64,000 nt of DNA from Nostoc sp. PCC 7107 (lineage in GTDB: Bacteria > Cyanobacteriota > Cyanobacteriia > Cyanobacteriales > Nostocaceae), in NCBI RefSeq assembly GCF_000316625.1, contig NC_019676.1, forward strand, positions 1,351,001-1,415,000, written 5' to 3'. Positions 28,040-37,634 of this stretch are shown here, piece after piece. The position numbers were made by a program, and so were the translations under genes. The notes under the pieces were generated by a model, which saw nothing but the letters and a program-made list of their open reading frames with translations, was not told the origin of the DNA and did no database searches. The stretch's first letter is position 1, and every line of letters starts with the position of its first letter.

Positions 28040-29986
28040 ATGGCTAAATCAATGTTCTCAACAAAACGGCTCAGTAGACGGTTTATGCGCTGGCTATTGG
28101 CAGAAAACCGCAGCGAAAAGGAAGGGCCTTACCAGAAGGAAGAAGCTCACCGCCAGCATCCTTGGTGGCAGGTTATGTGCTTAACGGGTGTAGATTATTT
28201 TTCTACTCTCGGCTATCAACCGGGAATTGCCGCACTGGCAGCGGGTGCGCTTTCTCCTATTGCTACGCTTATTTTGGTTTTATTAACGCTATTTGGTGCA
28301 TTGCCCATCTACCGCCGTATTGCTGCTAAAAGCCCACATGGTGAAGGTTCTATTGCTATGTTGGAGCATTTGCTTTCTTGGTGGCAAGGCAAATTATTAG
28401 TGCTGTGTTTACTTGGCTTTGTGGGAACCGACTTTATTATTACGATTACTCTATCTGCTGCTGATGCCACAGCCCACATTATCGAAAATCCTCTGACACC
28501 AAGTTTGCTGCACAGTCAAAGTATTGCTATTACCCTGATGTTAATTGCTTTACTTGGTGCAGTTTTCTTACGAGGTTTTAAAGAAGCAATTGGAATTGCC
28601 GTATTTTTGGTGGCATTTTATCTGCTGTTGAATTTGATTGTCATTAGCATTGGGTTATATCAGATTGCAATTAACCCAAGTGCGATCGCTAACTGGCAAA
28701 CAGCACTTTTCGCCCGCCACTCGAATTTCTTTGTCGTCATCGGCCTAGCTATCCTCTTGTTTCCTAAGCTGGCCTTGGGTTTGTCTGGGTTTGAGACTGG
28801 CGTAACTGTGATGCCCCTTGTCCAAGGTAGCAATAGCGATACCCCAGAAATGCCCAGAGGACGAATTCAAAATACCCGCAAGCTTCTAACTGCTGCTGCT
28901 GTTATTATGAGCTTCTTTTTACTCACCAGCAGTTTTGTCACTACTCTGTTAATTCCTACCACAGAATTTGCCACAGGTGGTAAAGCCAATGGCCGCGCCC
29001 TTGCTTATCTAGCACATCTTTATTTGGGTAATGGCTTTGGCACAATCTATGATTTAAGCACCATTTCTATTTTGTGGTTTGCCGGTGCATCCGCAATGGC
29101 AGGGCTACTAAATATTGTGCCTCGCTATTTACCACGTTATGGCATGGCACCAAGTTGGGCGCTATTAACCAGACCTTTGGTATTGGTTTATATCACTATT
29201 GCCTTTGTGGTGACAGTGATTTTCCGGGCTAATGTAGAAGCACAGGGTGGTGCTTATGCAACGGGTGTACTGGTATTAATAAGTTCTGCCGCCTTTGCTG
29301 TTACCCTATCAGCCCATCGTCAACGCTCTCCAAAGGGAAGACTGATTTTTGCACTGATAACGCTAGTCTTTATCTATACAACAATTGTAAATATTATTGA
29401 GAGACCAGAAGGAATCAAAATCGCGGCTTTCTTCATTGGTGCAATCATTGTAACTTCCCTAGTTTCCCGCGTTTGGCGCTCCACAGAACTGCGAGTAGAA
29501 CAAATAGAAGTTGATGAAAATGCCCGCCAATTCATTGCTCAAGAAAGCCAAGGCGCGATTCGCATCATTGCTAATCGGTTAAATGAAGGTAATGAACAAG
29601 AATATTTGTTAAAGGAAAAAGAGGTAAGAGAAGATAACCACATTCCGCCGACAGATCCCATAATCTTTCTAGAAATCTTGATATCTGATGCGTCAGACTT
29701 TGCTGAGGTAATTCGAGTCAAAGGTGTACAAGTTGGTGATTATCGAATTTTGCGGGCTGAAAGTGCCGCAGTACCCAATGCGATCGCTGCTTTGCTACTG
29801 TATATTCGTGACCAAACTGGTAAAATTCCTCATGCGTACTTTGGCTGGGTAGAAGGAAATCCCATTCAATATTTACTGCGATTTATCTTATTTGGTGAAG
29901 GTGATATTGCTGTAGTTACCCGTGAAGTACTGCGTCGAGCCGAAAAAAATCCCCACAGGCGACCAGGAATCCATGTCGGTGGTTGA
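28040..29986 (+). CDS. APC-superfamily amino-acid permease-like transporter
   Basis: 648 residues from ATG 28040 (the TTG before it is unneeded). About twelve helices at residues 45-480 start with [20 protein letters not shown], the APC helix-1 pattern with unwound glycine. The C-terminal ~170 residues are soluble and Glu-rich ([16 protein letters not shown]...[26 protein letters not shown]), resembling the cytosolic tails of KUP- and APC-like transporters. Substrate unknown. Confidence 0.8.
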   Translation: MAKSMFSTKRLSRRFMRWLLAENRSEKEGPYQKEEAHRQHPWWQVMCLTGVDYFSTLGYQPGIAALAAGALSPIATLILVLLTLFGALPIYRRIAAKSPHGEGSIAMLEHLLSWWQGKLLVLCLLGFVGTDFIITITLSAADATAHIIENPLTPSLLHSQSIAITLMLIALLGAVFLRGFKEAIGIAVFLVAFYLLLNLIVISIGLYQIAINPSAIANWQTALFARHSNFFVVIGLAILLFPKLALGLSGFETGVTVMPLVQGSNSDTPEMPRGRIQNTRKLLTAAAVIMSFFLLTSSFVTTLLIPTTEFATGGKANGRALAYLAHLYLGNGFGTIYDLSTISILWFAGASAMAGLLNIVPRYLPRYGMAPSWALLTRPLVLVYITIAFVVTVIFRANVEAQGGAYATGVLVLISSAAFAVTLSAHRQRSPKGRLIFALITLVFIYTTIVNIIERPEGIKIAAFFIGAIIVTSLVSRVWRSTELRVEQIEVDENARQFIAQESQGAIRIIANRLNEGNEQEYLLKEKEVREDNHIPPTDPIIFLEILISDASDFAEVIRVKGVQVGDYRILRAESAAVPNAIAALLLYIRDQTGKIPHAYFGWVEGNPIQYLLRFILFGEGDIAVVTREVLRRAEKNPHRRPGIHVGG

Positions 29987-29993
29987 GAAAAAG

Positions 29994-30017
29994 TAGAGAC
30001 GCTGCAATGCGTCTCTA
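29994..30017. repeat. Hairpin repeat after the permease gene
   Basis: TAGAGACGC (29994-30002) / GCGTCTCTA (30009-30017), loop TGCAAT, eight bases after the stop codon. A matching half (GCAACGTCTCTACA) cuts into the higB relic near 32465-32478, so this is a dispersed element. Confidence 0.6.
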
Positions 30018-30021
30018 TATA

Positions 30022-30116
30022 ATAGGACTTACGCAAAACACCTCTCAAACTCTCATTTCTCCGTGACCTCTGCGTCTCTGTGGTTCGATTTTCCGTAGCC
30101 TGTGCGTAAGTCCTAT
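30022..30116. mobile_element. Short MITE-like element
   Basis: 95 bp with perfect 14-bp terminal inverted repeats ATAGGACTTACGCA (30022-30035) and TGCGTAAGTCCTAT (30103-30116), no coding capacity, and an inner CTGCGTCTCTGTGG stretch. This looks like a miniature inverted-repeat element. Confidence 0.65.
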
Positions 30117-30213
30117 ATAAGATTAAACAAGTGCTAAATTTTTACGTAATTAGTTAGTACGCTGTGTTGTACTAGTTTAGTAGTTTGTGCATCCCTCACC
30201 CTGAATCAAGACA

Positions 30214-30876
30214 ATGGATACAAAGAGCAAAGTCAATATTTGGTGGAGATACGCTGTTTTATTGACGGTAGTTTTAGCATTTAGGCCAACTACCTATTTC
30301 ATCCACCAGGCTTTGCGGGGACACCCACTGGATATTAATTATTTTTGGACAGAACTTTCCCCCTTTGGACTGCTAAAACAAGGTCTTTATAACGGGAATG
30401 GTGGTGCTGATTGGAAAATTGGCCAGCCAAAAGTCACAATTTGGAATGCCCAACAGTTGCGTGATGAGCCAGAGTTAAGCAAGTTTGCCCTAGAATTGGT
30501 AAATCGCGATCGCACAATCAATAATTTAAAACCTTTAACAGCCGACTCGTTACTATCTCTAGCAGCACAACTCCACGCTCAAGATATGCTGGAACGGCAA
30601 TATTTTAATCATATTTCCCTCAATGGCAAAAATCCCCGCGATCGCTATATTGCCGTTGGCGGTAATCGGCGTGTCGGAGTTGGCGAAAACATTATTAAAG
30701 ATCGTGTCCAAGGTTTAGGATTAACTTACGGCACAGTTGAAGATTTTCAACGCGGTTGGATGTACAGCAATAGTCATCGGGAAAACCTCCTCACCCGTGA
30801 ATACAAAAAATTTGGCTATGGTGTAGCAATTGGTAAAAATGGTCAAATTTATGCAGTGCAAATGTTTAGTGATTAA
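30214..30876 (+). CDS. CAP/SCP-domain protein
   Basis: 220 residues. N-terminal membrane anchor (YAVLLTVVLAFRPTTYFI), then a CAP domain: FALELVNRDRTIN, LAAQLHAQDMLERQYFNH, VGVGENI, WMYSNSHRENLLTREYKKFGYGVAI. Histidines and Glu of the CAP cleft are present. Bacterial CAP (YkwD-like) proteins act outside the membrane. Substrate unknown. Confidence 0.88.
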   Translation: MDTKSKVNIWWRYAVLLTVVLAFRPTTYFIHQALRGHPLDINYFWTELSPFGLLKQGLYNGNGGADWKIGQPKVTIWNAQQLRDEPELSKFALELVNRDRTINNLKPLTADSLLSLAAQLHAQDMLERQYFNHISLNGKNPRDRYIAVGGNRRVGVGENIIKDRVQGLGLTYGTVEDFQRGWMYSNSHRENLLTREYKKFGYGVAIGKNGQIYAVQMFSD

Positions 30877-31129
30877 GTTTTGATATTCTCACCGGAGATT
30901 TTCTGATTTCGTCCTAGGAATCTCTGTGGTATGAGAACATTTTGAGAAACCACTTTAAATTCATGGTGATCGCAATTTTTTCTCCATCCAATGAATAATA
31001 AATGAATAATTTAATATTTATTTAATTACGCCAATTCATAAAAACATATAATCTGATTATTAGTTTTTTTCACTAAAATTACTGTTTTATTCCTATTTCA
31101 TTTAGTATTTATCTCATTTAATAATTAAT

Positions 31130-31972
31130 ATGAATAATTTTTCACCAATAGAAAGATTTATAAACCGAGGATTTTTTGATAGAGAAGATCCGCAAGAATT
31201 AAGAGGTTATTATTTAGGAAATTTTAGTATTTCTCTAAATCAAACTGTTGCTTTAGATGATCAACATAAACTTATTAATATTAGACAAGATTTATATGAA
31301 GAAATATGTCGAAGATTAAATGAATTTAAAAATACTGACGCTTATCTTGCAGATAAATTATATTTTAAAATGGTTAGATATACGGATTATAAATATCAAG
31401 GTTCTGATAGAGATAGACTATATATAGAAATTGTATTAGACACTTTAAGAGGCACAAAAATTTCCACTATATGTAGATTTTTTATTCATGGAAATAACTT
31501 GTATATTGCGGCTGATTCTTATGCTTTAGGAAAGCTAAACATCTGCGGTCTGATAATTCAAACTATTTTTTTATTCATATTACTAACATCCTTACCTGCT
31601 CTCTTAGCTCTGTTTATTATTCCTGGAATTATTGCTGGATTATACTTATATTCTACCTGGATTAAGTTCATTAGAGCTTTGTTTCAAAGGGAATCATTTG
31701 TGTATGCACTCAGAATAAACTTTCCTAGACCACTCAGGAGCAATTTTTTTGATTTAGATGATTGTTTTATGTTCTTAAAAAGCATACTTCCCATGATTAT
31801 TGAATCTTTAAGGAAAGTACTAGAACAACATGAGTTGCTCGATAAAACTATGGAACAATATTTAAATGAAATCAGTAAGAATATTAGCGGACAAACAATT
31901 AATGTTAACACAGGTGGTGGAAATATTATTGGTGCAATATTAGGAGGTGGAAACAATACAGTTAATAATTAG
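31130..31972 (+). CDS. Unknown membrane protein with C-terminal Gly/Asn motif
   Basis: 280 residues, AT-rich gene. Residues 1-135 are soluble and unrecognised (ELRGYYLGNFSISLNQTVAL, FKMVRYTDYKYQGSDRDRLYIEIVLDT). Two strong membrane helices lie at about 138-178 (LIIQTIFLFILLTSLPALLALFIIPGIIAGLYLY). A helical segment follows and the protein ends INVNTGGGNIIGAILGGGNN plus four residues. The same motif begins the next gene's protein, 41 bp downstream. Probably a two-gene system. Family unknown. Confidence 0.7.
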   Translation: MNNFSPIERFINRGFFDREDPQELRGYYLGNFSISLNQTVALDDQHKLINIRQDLYEEICRRLNEFKNTDAYLADKLYFKMVRYTDYKYQGSDRDRLYIEIVLDTLRGTKISTICRFFIHGNNLYIAADSYALGKLNICGLIIQTIFLFILLTSLPALLALFIIPGIIAGLYLYSTWIKFIRALFQRESFVYALRINFPRPLRSNFFDLDDCFMFLKSILPMIIESLRKVLEQHELLDKTMEQYLNEISKNISGQTINVNTGGGNIIGAILGGGNNTVNN

Positions 31973-32013
31973 TGGTAAGTACAACATAAGGTTAATAACT
32001 GAGGCTCAATTTT

Positions 32014-32394
32014 ATGGAATCTAAGATAATTGTAAATACTGGTGGTGGTTCTTTTGAAGGGAACAATGTAGGCGGAGAGGGCAATATAATTAATAACTAT
32101 AAATCTATACGTCAAAATGAACAAACCCTAGCAGAAGCCGCCGCCGAGATTCAAAAGTTACTTGAACAGCTAGAAAAGTCATATCCTGCTACAACTACAG
32201 TCGGAAAGATGGCGATCGCTACTGAAACCATTAGCCAAATTGATAGCAACCCAACTTTAGCTGCAAGAATACTCAGTGCATTACAAGCAGGTGGCATCTC
32301 AGCTTTCGAGCAACTACTGAATCACCCCGCAGCTAGTTTTTTCATTAGTGCTTTGGGAGATTGGCAATCAACTAAGAGACAAATTTCATCATAA
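32014..32394 (+). CDS. Gly/Asn-motif plus helical adaptor-like domain protein
   Basis: 126 residues. Begins MESKIIVNTGGGSFEGNNVG, which aligns with the C-terminus of the upstream membrane protein (13 identities in 24 positions). Then a helical domain, TLAEAAAEIQKLLEQLEKSY...AARILSALQAGGISAFEQLL...HPAASFFISAL. This helical pattern is common in Nostocales, often next to glycine/asparagine motifs and in conflict-type proteins, but I know no proven function. Soluble. Confidence 0.7.
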   Translation: MESKIIVNTGGGSFEGNNVGGEGNIINNYKSIRQNEQTLAEAAAEIQKLLEQLEKSYPATTTVGKMAIATETISQIDSNPTLAARILSALQAGGISAFEQLLNHPAASFFISALGDWQSTKRQISS

Positions 32395-32477
32395 CTGTTC
32401 CAAAATAATACACCTCAATCTATGGAATTAGAGAGGTAGATCATTAGGGAAAGATATTGCATTGCAACGTCTCTACA

Positions 32478-32591
32478 AATATTATTGGCAGGTATTACAA
32501 TGTCTACGAAAATCAAAGGATCTACATCAAATATGTCCTGACTCACGCAGACTATGATAAGGATAAATGGAAAAATGACCCGTACTTTTAA
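32478..32591 (+). pseudogene. 5'-truncated HigB-type toxin
   Basis: The frame ending at the TAA 32589-32591 reads YENQRIYIKYVLTHADYDKD then KWKNDPYF, the C-terminal third of HigB-family (HigB_toxin) mRNA interferases. Upstream it runs into a dispersed repeat half (GCAACGTCTCTACA) and a stop at 32445. No start or N-terminal part is present. Confidence 0.7.
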
Positions 32592-32985
32592 TCCTGAATC
32601 CTACGGTAAATTACTAGCTCAGTATCAACCAAAAACAATTACTACAGAAGAAGAAAACGAAAAAGCAATAGCTCTTGTCCAAGACTTAGAACATCGTGCC
32701 AATCGTATACCAGAAGAAGAAATACTATTGGAACTGTTAGTGACATTAATTGAGAAATTTGAAGAAACCCATTATCCAATCCCTCAAGGTACACCACATT
32801 CGATGTTAGTCCATCTAATGGACGCACGTGATATTTCTCCAGAAGTATTAGCTGAGACAGTTGGATCATTGGAGGTTGTGCAGGAAATCTTAAATGGCGA
32901 TCGCACGATTAATCAAGCAGAGGCAGAAGCGCTTGCTGAGTATTTTCATGTAAGTGCAAATTTATTTTTGACAACGAAAGGTTAA
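32575..32985 (+). CDS. HigA-type antitoxin/regulator, toxin partner truncated
   Basis: 136 residues from ATG 32575 (MTRTFNPESYG), which overlaps the end of the higB relic as in intact higBA pairs. An ATG at 32554 gives seven extra residues. C-terminal helix-turn-helix (DISPEVLAETVGSLEVVQEILNGDRTINQAEAEALAEYF) as in the COG5499 HigA group. The gene is intact though its toxin is not. Confidence 0.8.
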   Translation: MTRTFNPESYGKLLAQYQPKTITTEEENEKAIALVQDLEHRANRIPEEEILLELLVTLIEKFEETHYPIPQGTPHSMLVHLMDARDISPEVLAETVGSLEVVQEILNGDRTINQAEAEALAEYFHVSANLFLTTKG

Positions 32986-33090
32986 AAATTCGTACTGCCA
33001 GATGCAAAGGAATTTAACCAAAGGCAAAACTCGGTAGAGTTTCTGGGATATCCTAAGATAAGTGAGAGATTTGCCAAAGAATAAGTAAGA

Positions 33091-34257
33091 ATGAAACTGG
33101 CAGCAAGAGTAAGTCAGGTAAAACCTTCTTTAACCTTAGCGATCGCAGCTAAAGCTAAGGCCATGAAGGCAGAAGGTATAGATGTTTGTAGTTTTAGCGC
33201 TGGCGAACCAGATTTTGACACCCCAGCGCACATTAAAGCCGCAGCAGCAAAAGCTTTGGAAGAAGGCAAAACCAAGTATGGCCCCGCAGCTGGAGAACCA
33301 AAGTTAAGGGAAGCGATCGCCCAGAAGCTGAAAACTGATAATGGTTTAGATTACAAGTCAGAAAATGTCATCGTCACTAATGGCGGTAAACATTCTTTGT
33401 ACAACTTGATATTGGCACTCATCGATCCGGGTGATGAGGTGATTATTCCGGCTCCCTATTGGCTGAGTTATCCCGAAATGGTAACGTTGGCTGGTGGTGT
33501 ATCCGTAATTGTCAACACTGATGTTTCCACTGGCTATAAAATTACACCAGAACAACTGCGCCAAGCTATTACCCCCAAAACAAAGTTATTTGTCCTCAAC
33601 TCCCCATCTAACCCCACAGGGATGGTGTACACGCCAGAGGAAATTAAAGCTTTGGCTCAAGTAGTAGTTGATGCAGATATCTATGTAGTTTCCGATGAGA
33701 TTTACGAAAAAATTCTCTACGACGGTGCAGAACACATTAGCATTGGTTCTCTCGGTCAAGAAATTTTTCAGCGTACCTTTATTAGTAACGGCTTTGCGAA
33801 AGCTTACTCCATGACAGGTTGGCGAATCGGTTACTTAGCCGGGCCAATAGAAATTATTAAAGCCGCCAATTCCATTCAAGGGCATAGTACATCTAACGTG
33901 TGTACCTTTGCTCAATATGGAGCGATCGCCGCCTTACAAGAATCGCAAGACTGTGTAGCCGAAATGCTCCAAGCTTTTACCAAACGGCGACAAGTGATGC
34001 TAGAGAGAATCAACGCCATTCCTGGCCTGAATTGTCCCAAACCAGATGGTGCTTTTTATCTGTTTCCCGATATCAGTAAAACCGGACTTAAATCCTTAGA
34101 CTTTTGCAACGCTTTGATTGAAGAACATCAAGTTGCAGTCATTCCCGGAATTGCCTTTGGTGCAGATAATAACATTCGCCTTTCCTACGCCACTGATTTA
34201 ACCACAATTGAAAAGGGATTGGATAGGTTAGAAAAATTTGTGCGGACTCGTATTTAA
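33091..34257 (+). CDS. aspC: Aspartate aminotransferase (class I/II PLP enzyme)
   Basis: 388 residues. Class I fold: [59 protein letters not shown] and the PLP lysine in [16 protein letters not shown], then IRLSYA with the substrate arginine. It transfers amino groups between aspartate/glutamate and 2-oxo acids. The Thermus-type subgroup (Ib) can also use prephenate. Starts at ATG 33091. Confidence 0.92.
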   Translation: MKLAARVSQVKPSLTLAIAAKAKAMKAEGIDVCSFSAGEPDFDTPAHIKAAAAKALEEGKTKYGPAAGEPKLREAIAQKLKTDNGLDYKSENVIVTNGGKHSLYNLILALIDPGDEVIIPAPYWLSYPEMVTLAGGVSVIVNTDVSTGYKITPEQLRQAITPKTKLFVLNSPSNPTGMVYTPEEIKALAQVVVDADIYVVSDEIYEKILYDGAEHISIGSLGQEIFQRTFISNGFAKAYSMTGWRIGYLAGPIEIIKAANSIQGHSTSNVCTFAQYGAIAALQESQDCVAEMLQAFTKRRQVMLERINAIPGLNCPKPDGAFYLFPDISKTGLKSLDFCNALIEEHQVAVIPGIAFGADNNIRLSYATDLTTIEKGLDRLEKFVRTRI

Positions 34258-34489
34258 AGTTGTCATTTGTTATTGGTCATTGGTCATTTGTTATGATCAA
34301 TGACCAAAATCCTATATCCCATTCCCCAGATAAGTTAAAAAATATTGGTATAGCAGGAGGCAGAGAGCAGCGCGTTGCGGGGGTTTTCCCCGTTGTAGCG
34401 ACTGCGGAGAGGCAGAAGGAAAAGTCTTACTATTCCTGGAATTCAAGCTTTCAAATTATCCTAAGATATCTGACTAAGTAGCCGTCATG
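34258..34489. repeat. Tandem and dispersed repeats after aspC
   Basis: Holds TTGGTCATTGGTCATTTG-like heptamer units (34263-34310) and a mosaic repeat at 34351-34423 with GGGGGTTTTCCCC hairpin and GGCAGA/TCTGCC-type ends. No gene seen. The short frame here is repeat-derived. Confidence 0.6.
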
Positions 34490-34716
34490 AACTGCGTACA
34501 GCAGAACGCATGAAAAAGGGATAATAAAAGGAGCATGGTGTTCTACAGAGTTCGTTCGTTCTTGGTGCGTAAAAGCCTGTTAAATAGCCAGAACCAGATA
34601 CCCGCAAGAACCGGTAACTGTTGCGCCTGTTAAAGAGGAAAGCACGTAAGTCAGATTATGACTCATGGGTATCAACAGGACACTGTGCCTTGTCGCCAAG
34701 ATCAGGTGAGGTAGTT
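34490..34716 (+). other. Non-coding 5' region of the IS110-type element (possible bridge-RNA locus)
   Basis: 227 bp with no open frame before the transposase relic. IS110-family elements are known to carry a structured guide (bridge) RNA in a long non-coding end, and the 5' position fits the IS110 group. Self-complementary stretches are visible (GAACTGCG.../CAGAACGC...; AACAGGACACTG...). Element end not determined. Confidence 0.3.
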
Positions 34717-35555
34717 ATGGAAATAGTATATTCCCGTTGTGCAGGTCTGGATGTCCATAAAAAGACAGTAGTGGCTTGTGCAATCACACCCAAATCGAGT
34801 GGTGGTTGTCACAAAGAAATTCAAACATTTGGAACAATGACCAGGGATTGACTACATTTGTCAGATTGGTTGATGGCAAGGGAATGTACTCACGTAGCGA
34901 TGGAAAGCACGGGAGAGTATTGGCGGCCAGTATTTAATATCTTGGAGGCAAATTTTCAAGTATTACTGGTGAATGCTCACCACATCAAAAACGTACCTGG
35001 ACGGAAAACTGATACCAAGGATGCTCAATAGATTGGAGAATTACTGATGCACGGACTGTTGCGTGCTAGTTTTATTCCACCGATAGAGCAAAAGGATTTG
35101 CGTGACTTGATTCGCCATCGGACAAATTTCATTCGTGAGCGAGCAACGTTAGTCAATCGAGTCCAAAAGGTGTTAGAAGGGGCGAATATCAAACTAGCGG
35201 CAGTGGTATCAGATGTCATGGGAGTATCAGCAAGAATGATACTGGATGCTATTGTCAAGGGAGAAACTAACCCACAACTGATGGCTGAACTGGCATCCAA
35301 GCGTTTAAAAGACAAACGCGAGCAACTCATACAAGCCCTGGATGGAAAAGTGCGATAATCGCTGTTGCACATTCGATTTGAAAAATCGCCTACTACTTAA
35401 TTTTGCGTCAGGAGACTTATCAAGATTTAGGAGGTGATTATTTCGATAAACAAAAGCCAGAGGCGACAAAAAACGTTTAGTTAAACGTTTGCAAAAACTA
35501 GGATATGAAGTTTCACTGACTCAGCTAGAAACTGCGTCGCCAACGCTTGCCTGAT
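34717..35555 (+). pseudogene. Degenerate IS110-family transposase
   Basis: From ATG 34717: SRCAGLDVHKKTVVACAI (the DEDD-type first Asp), then an in-frame TGA at 34849 (expected Leu), MESTGEYWRPVFNILE, AHHIKNVPGRKTDTKDAQ, a TAG at 35029 (expected Trp), IGELLMHGLLRASFIPP..., and the frame ends at 35358. About 35400-35555 the C-terminal end (LRQETYQDLGGDYFDKQKPE...) returns in other frames, so the middle, including the catalytic Ser domain, is deleted. Inactive. Confidence 0.8.
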
Positions 35556-35999
35556 TGAAATAACCTGTCTTTACTTGAGTTCGGATTGTCAAACACAGTC
35601 TGTACCGTCATTTTTTCTGCTTAATTTCAGCGCAAAGTATTTTCAAGTCAGAACAATACTTTTGGCCATTTAACCTCTATTCTGAACTTGGCGATTGCTA
35701 CTCTGTTGAGTGTCACAATCAACGGTTCTCATACCTTGCACCTAGCCCCGACTAATTCCATTCGTCAATCAATTTTAGATTTACGATTTTGGATTTTGGA
35801 TTGACTCAACCTTAAAGTGTCGAGCTTGATAGCGCAGCATTAACGAGTTATCGAGCGTCGGACTTTAGATTGGCGTTAGCGAAGCGTAAGCACCACAGCG
35901 AGTATTTTGGATTAATTCTGCCCTGAAGGGGTGGGGCTTGTACCGAAAATCCCCCATCCAAAATCTCAAATTTTTCGTTCAGATGCAAGACTCAATTGC
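35556..35999. other. Repeat-rich intergenic region left of the IS4 element
   Basis: TTTGGAT heptamers (35788-35801), GGCGTTAGCGAAGCGTAAGC (about 35871-35890) and CCCTGAAGGGGTGGGG (about 35921), all dispersed-repeat types. Target duplication CTCAATTGC ends the region. No gene. Confidence 0.6.
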
Positions 36000-37271
36000 C
36001 TGAAGGGGTGACAAAGCGGCTGAAGCCAAGAAAATAGAGGAGCGTGACCGTTTTGGGGTAAAAAAAGATAGGTCAGGTATTCTCAACAAGACCTATCAAA
36101 TGATAATGTTACCTAAATTCTACCAAAACTGCTTTCAAAATGTACTGACACCCGCACAGTACAAGATGCTAGAAATCTTACTAATGCTATTGCAATTTCA
36201 TAAAACTGTGACAATTGAGAAACTAGCAACAGTATTTCCACAACCGATAAAATTTGAAAGTCGGAGGCGGAGTATACAAAGATTTTTACTACTACCTCAG
36301 TTGTCGATTCCATATCTGTGGTTTCCCCTGCTCAAACGATGGGTGAAAAATAGTCTGAAAAGAGGAGAGAAACGGCTAATATTTGCGATTGATAGAACAC
36401 AATGGCGTTCACAAAATGTATTTGTAATTAGTTTAATAGAACAAAAAAGAGCAATACCTGTGTACTGGCTATTGTTACCTAAAAAAGGATGTAGCAATTT
36501 GGGAGAGCAGAAAAAATTAATTCGTCCACTATTGCAGTTATTTAAGGGATATCAAATGCTGGTACTGGGAGATAGAGAATTCCACAGTATAAAACTAGCA
36601 AATTGGTTACATAGCAAGGGCATTGACTTTGTATTGCGTCAGAAACAAGGTACTTATATTCGGCAAGAAAACCAATCACACCAACGCTTACAATCTTTGG
36701 GATTAACTCCTGGCATCTCGTTTTTTTTGACAGGGATTCAAGCAACTAAACAGAAAGGGTTTGCCAATTTTAATCTCGCCGGATATTACAAGCGCAAATA
36801 TCGTGGAGTTGTTGAGCCTGCTGGCTGGTTTTTATTAACTAACCTTGATAGTCTCAAAGATGCCATTAAAGCATTTAAGTTGCGGAGTGGTATCGAAGCC
36901 ATGTTTAAAGATTGTAAAACTGGAGGGTATAATCTCGAATCTACTTATGCTGATGGTCAACGTTTGATAGCACTGATTTTATTAATTGCTATTGCCTATA
37001 CTTGTGCTATTTTAGTTGGTCGTAATTCTCGCTCCTCTGGACTACAAAAATATGTTGGTCGTCTGAAGGAGTTACAACGATTGCACCGCCGACATAGTGC
37101 TTTTTGGATTGGTTTGTATGGTCAGTTATGGGTAGGGGCAATGGAATTTTGGGCTGATTTAGCTCATGAATTGATGCGCCTCAAGCCCAGTAAACTGCCA
37201 TATTTTCAACAAGGTCTACGGGCTATGACTCTTATCCAGTCTGCTTTATAACTTTTTTGTCACCCCTTCAG
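36000..37271 (+). mobile_element. Intact IS4-family insertion sequence
   Basis: 1272 bp. Perfect 16-bp inverted repeats CTGAAGGGGTGACAAA (36000-36015) and complement (37256-37271). A 9-bp target duplication CTCAATTGC on both sides (35991-35999 and 37272-37280), typical of IS10-like members. One complete transposase gene inside. Perfect duplications imply a recent insertion. Confidence 0.95.
36100..37251 (+). CDS. IS4-family transposase
   Basis: 383 residues. DDE triad: Asp in LIFAIDRTQWRS, Asp in MLVLGDREFHS and Glu in the LRSGIEAMFKDCK version of the YREK motif. Full length, no internal stop. It ends five bases before the right inverted repeat. Confidence 0.93.
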   Translation: MIMLPKFYQNCFQNVLTPAQYKMLEILLMLLQFHKTVTIEKLATVFPQPIKFESRRRSIQRFLLLPQLSIPYLWFPLLKRWVKNSLKRGEKRLIFAIDRTQWRSQNVFVISLIEQKRAIPVYWLLLPKKGCSNLGEQKKLIRPLLQLFKGYQMLVLGDREFHSIKLANWLHSKGIDFVLRQKQGTYIRQENQSHQRLQSLGLTPGISFFLTGIQATKQKGFANFNLAGYYKRKYRGVVEPAGWFLLTNLDSLKDAIKAFKLRSGIEAMFKDCKTGGYNLESTYADGQRLIALILLIAIAYTCAILVGRNSRSSGLQKYVGRLKELQRLHRRHSAFWIGLYGQLWVGAMEFWADLAHELMRLKPSKLPYFQQGLRAMTLIQSAL

Positions 37272-37280
37272 CTCAATTGC

Positions 37281-37634
37281 TTTTATCAGCAACTACTAAT
37301 ACCAATTTGAAAAATGATTGCGACAAATGGATTTCTGAACAGCTTACCAGTAAACCCTTTCTCAATCCAAAATCCAAAATCTAAAATCCAAAATTGTATA
37401 AGTCTGCGTTTTCGAGCGCTGTGTTGTCTTGCTGATGAATGTGGTAAAGATGTAACTGTTTATTGTTAAACTTTGAAAGTCACAAATAGCAGCTATCGGT
37501 ATTTACAGATGCACACTTGTTATCTTATTCCATCTATACTAAGCTGTTTTAGAACTAATTAGATATGTGTCGACCTGGTTCTCAGTCTGTATCAATTACT
37601 GCCTTACTTTGCTGAAATCATTAAAATCATCAAT
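37281..37634. other. Intergenic region with AATCCAA heptamers
   Basis: Four AATCCAA-type units at 37364-37391 (one with a change), complementary to the TTTGGAT units left of the IS4 element. The rest should include the promoter of the following response regulator. I see no gene. Confidence 0.6.

Noticed and set aside
30080-30110. tRNA-like T-loop (GGTTCGATT)
   Set aside because: No acceptor or anticodon stems around it. It lies inside the MITE-like element.
34260-34481. 73-residue open frame after aspC
   Set aside because: Made of heptamer units and a mosaic repeat with hairpins. No ribosome site and no protein-like pattern.
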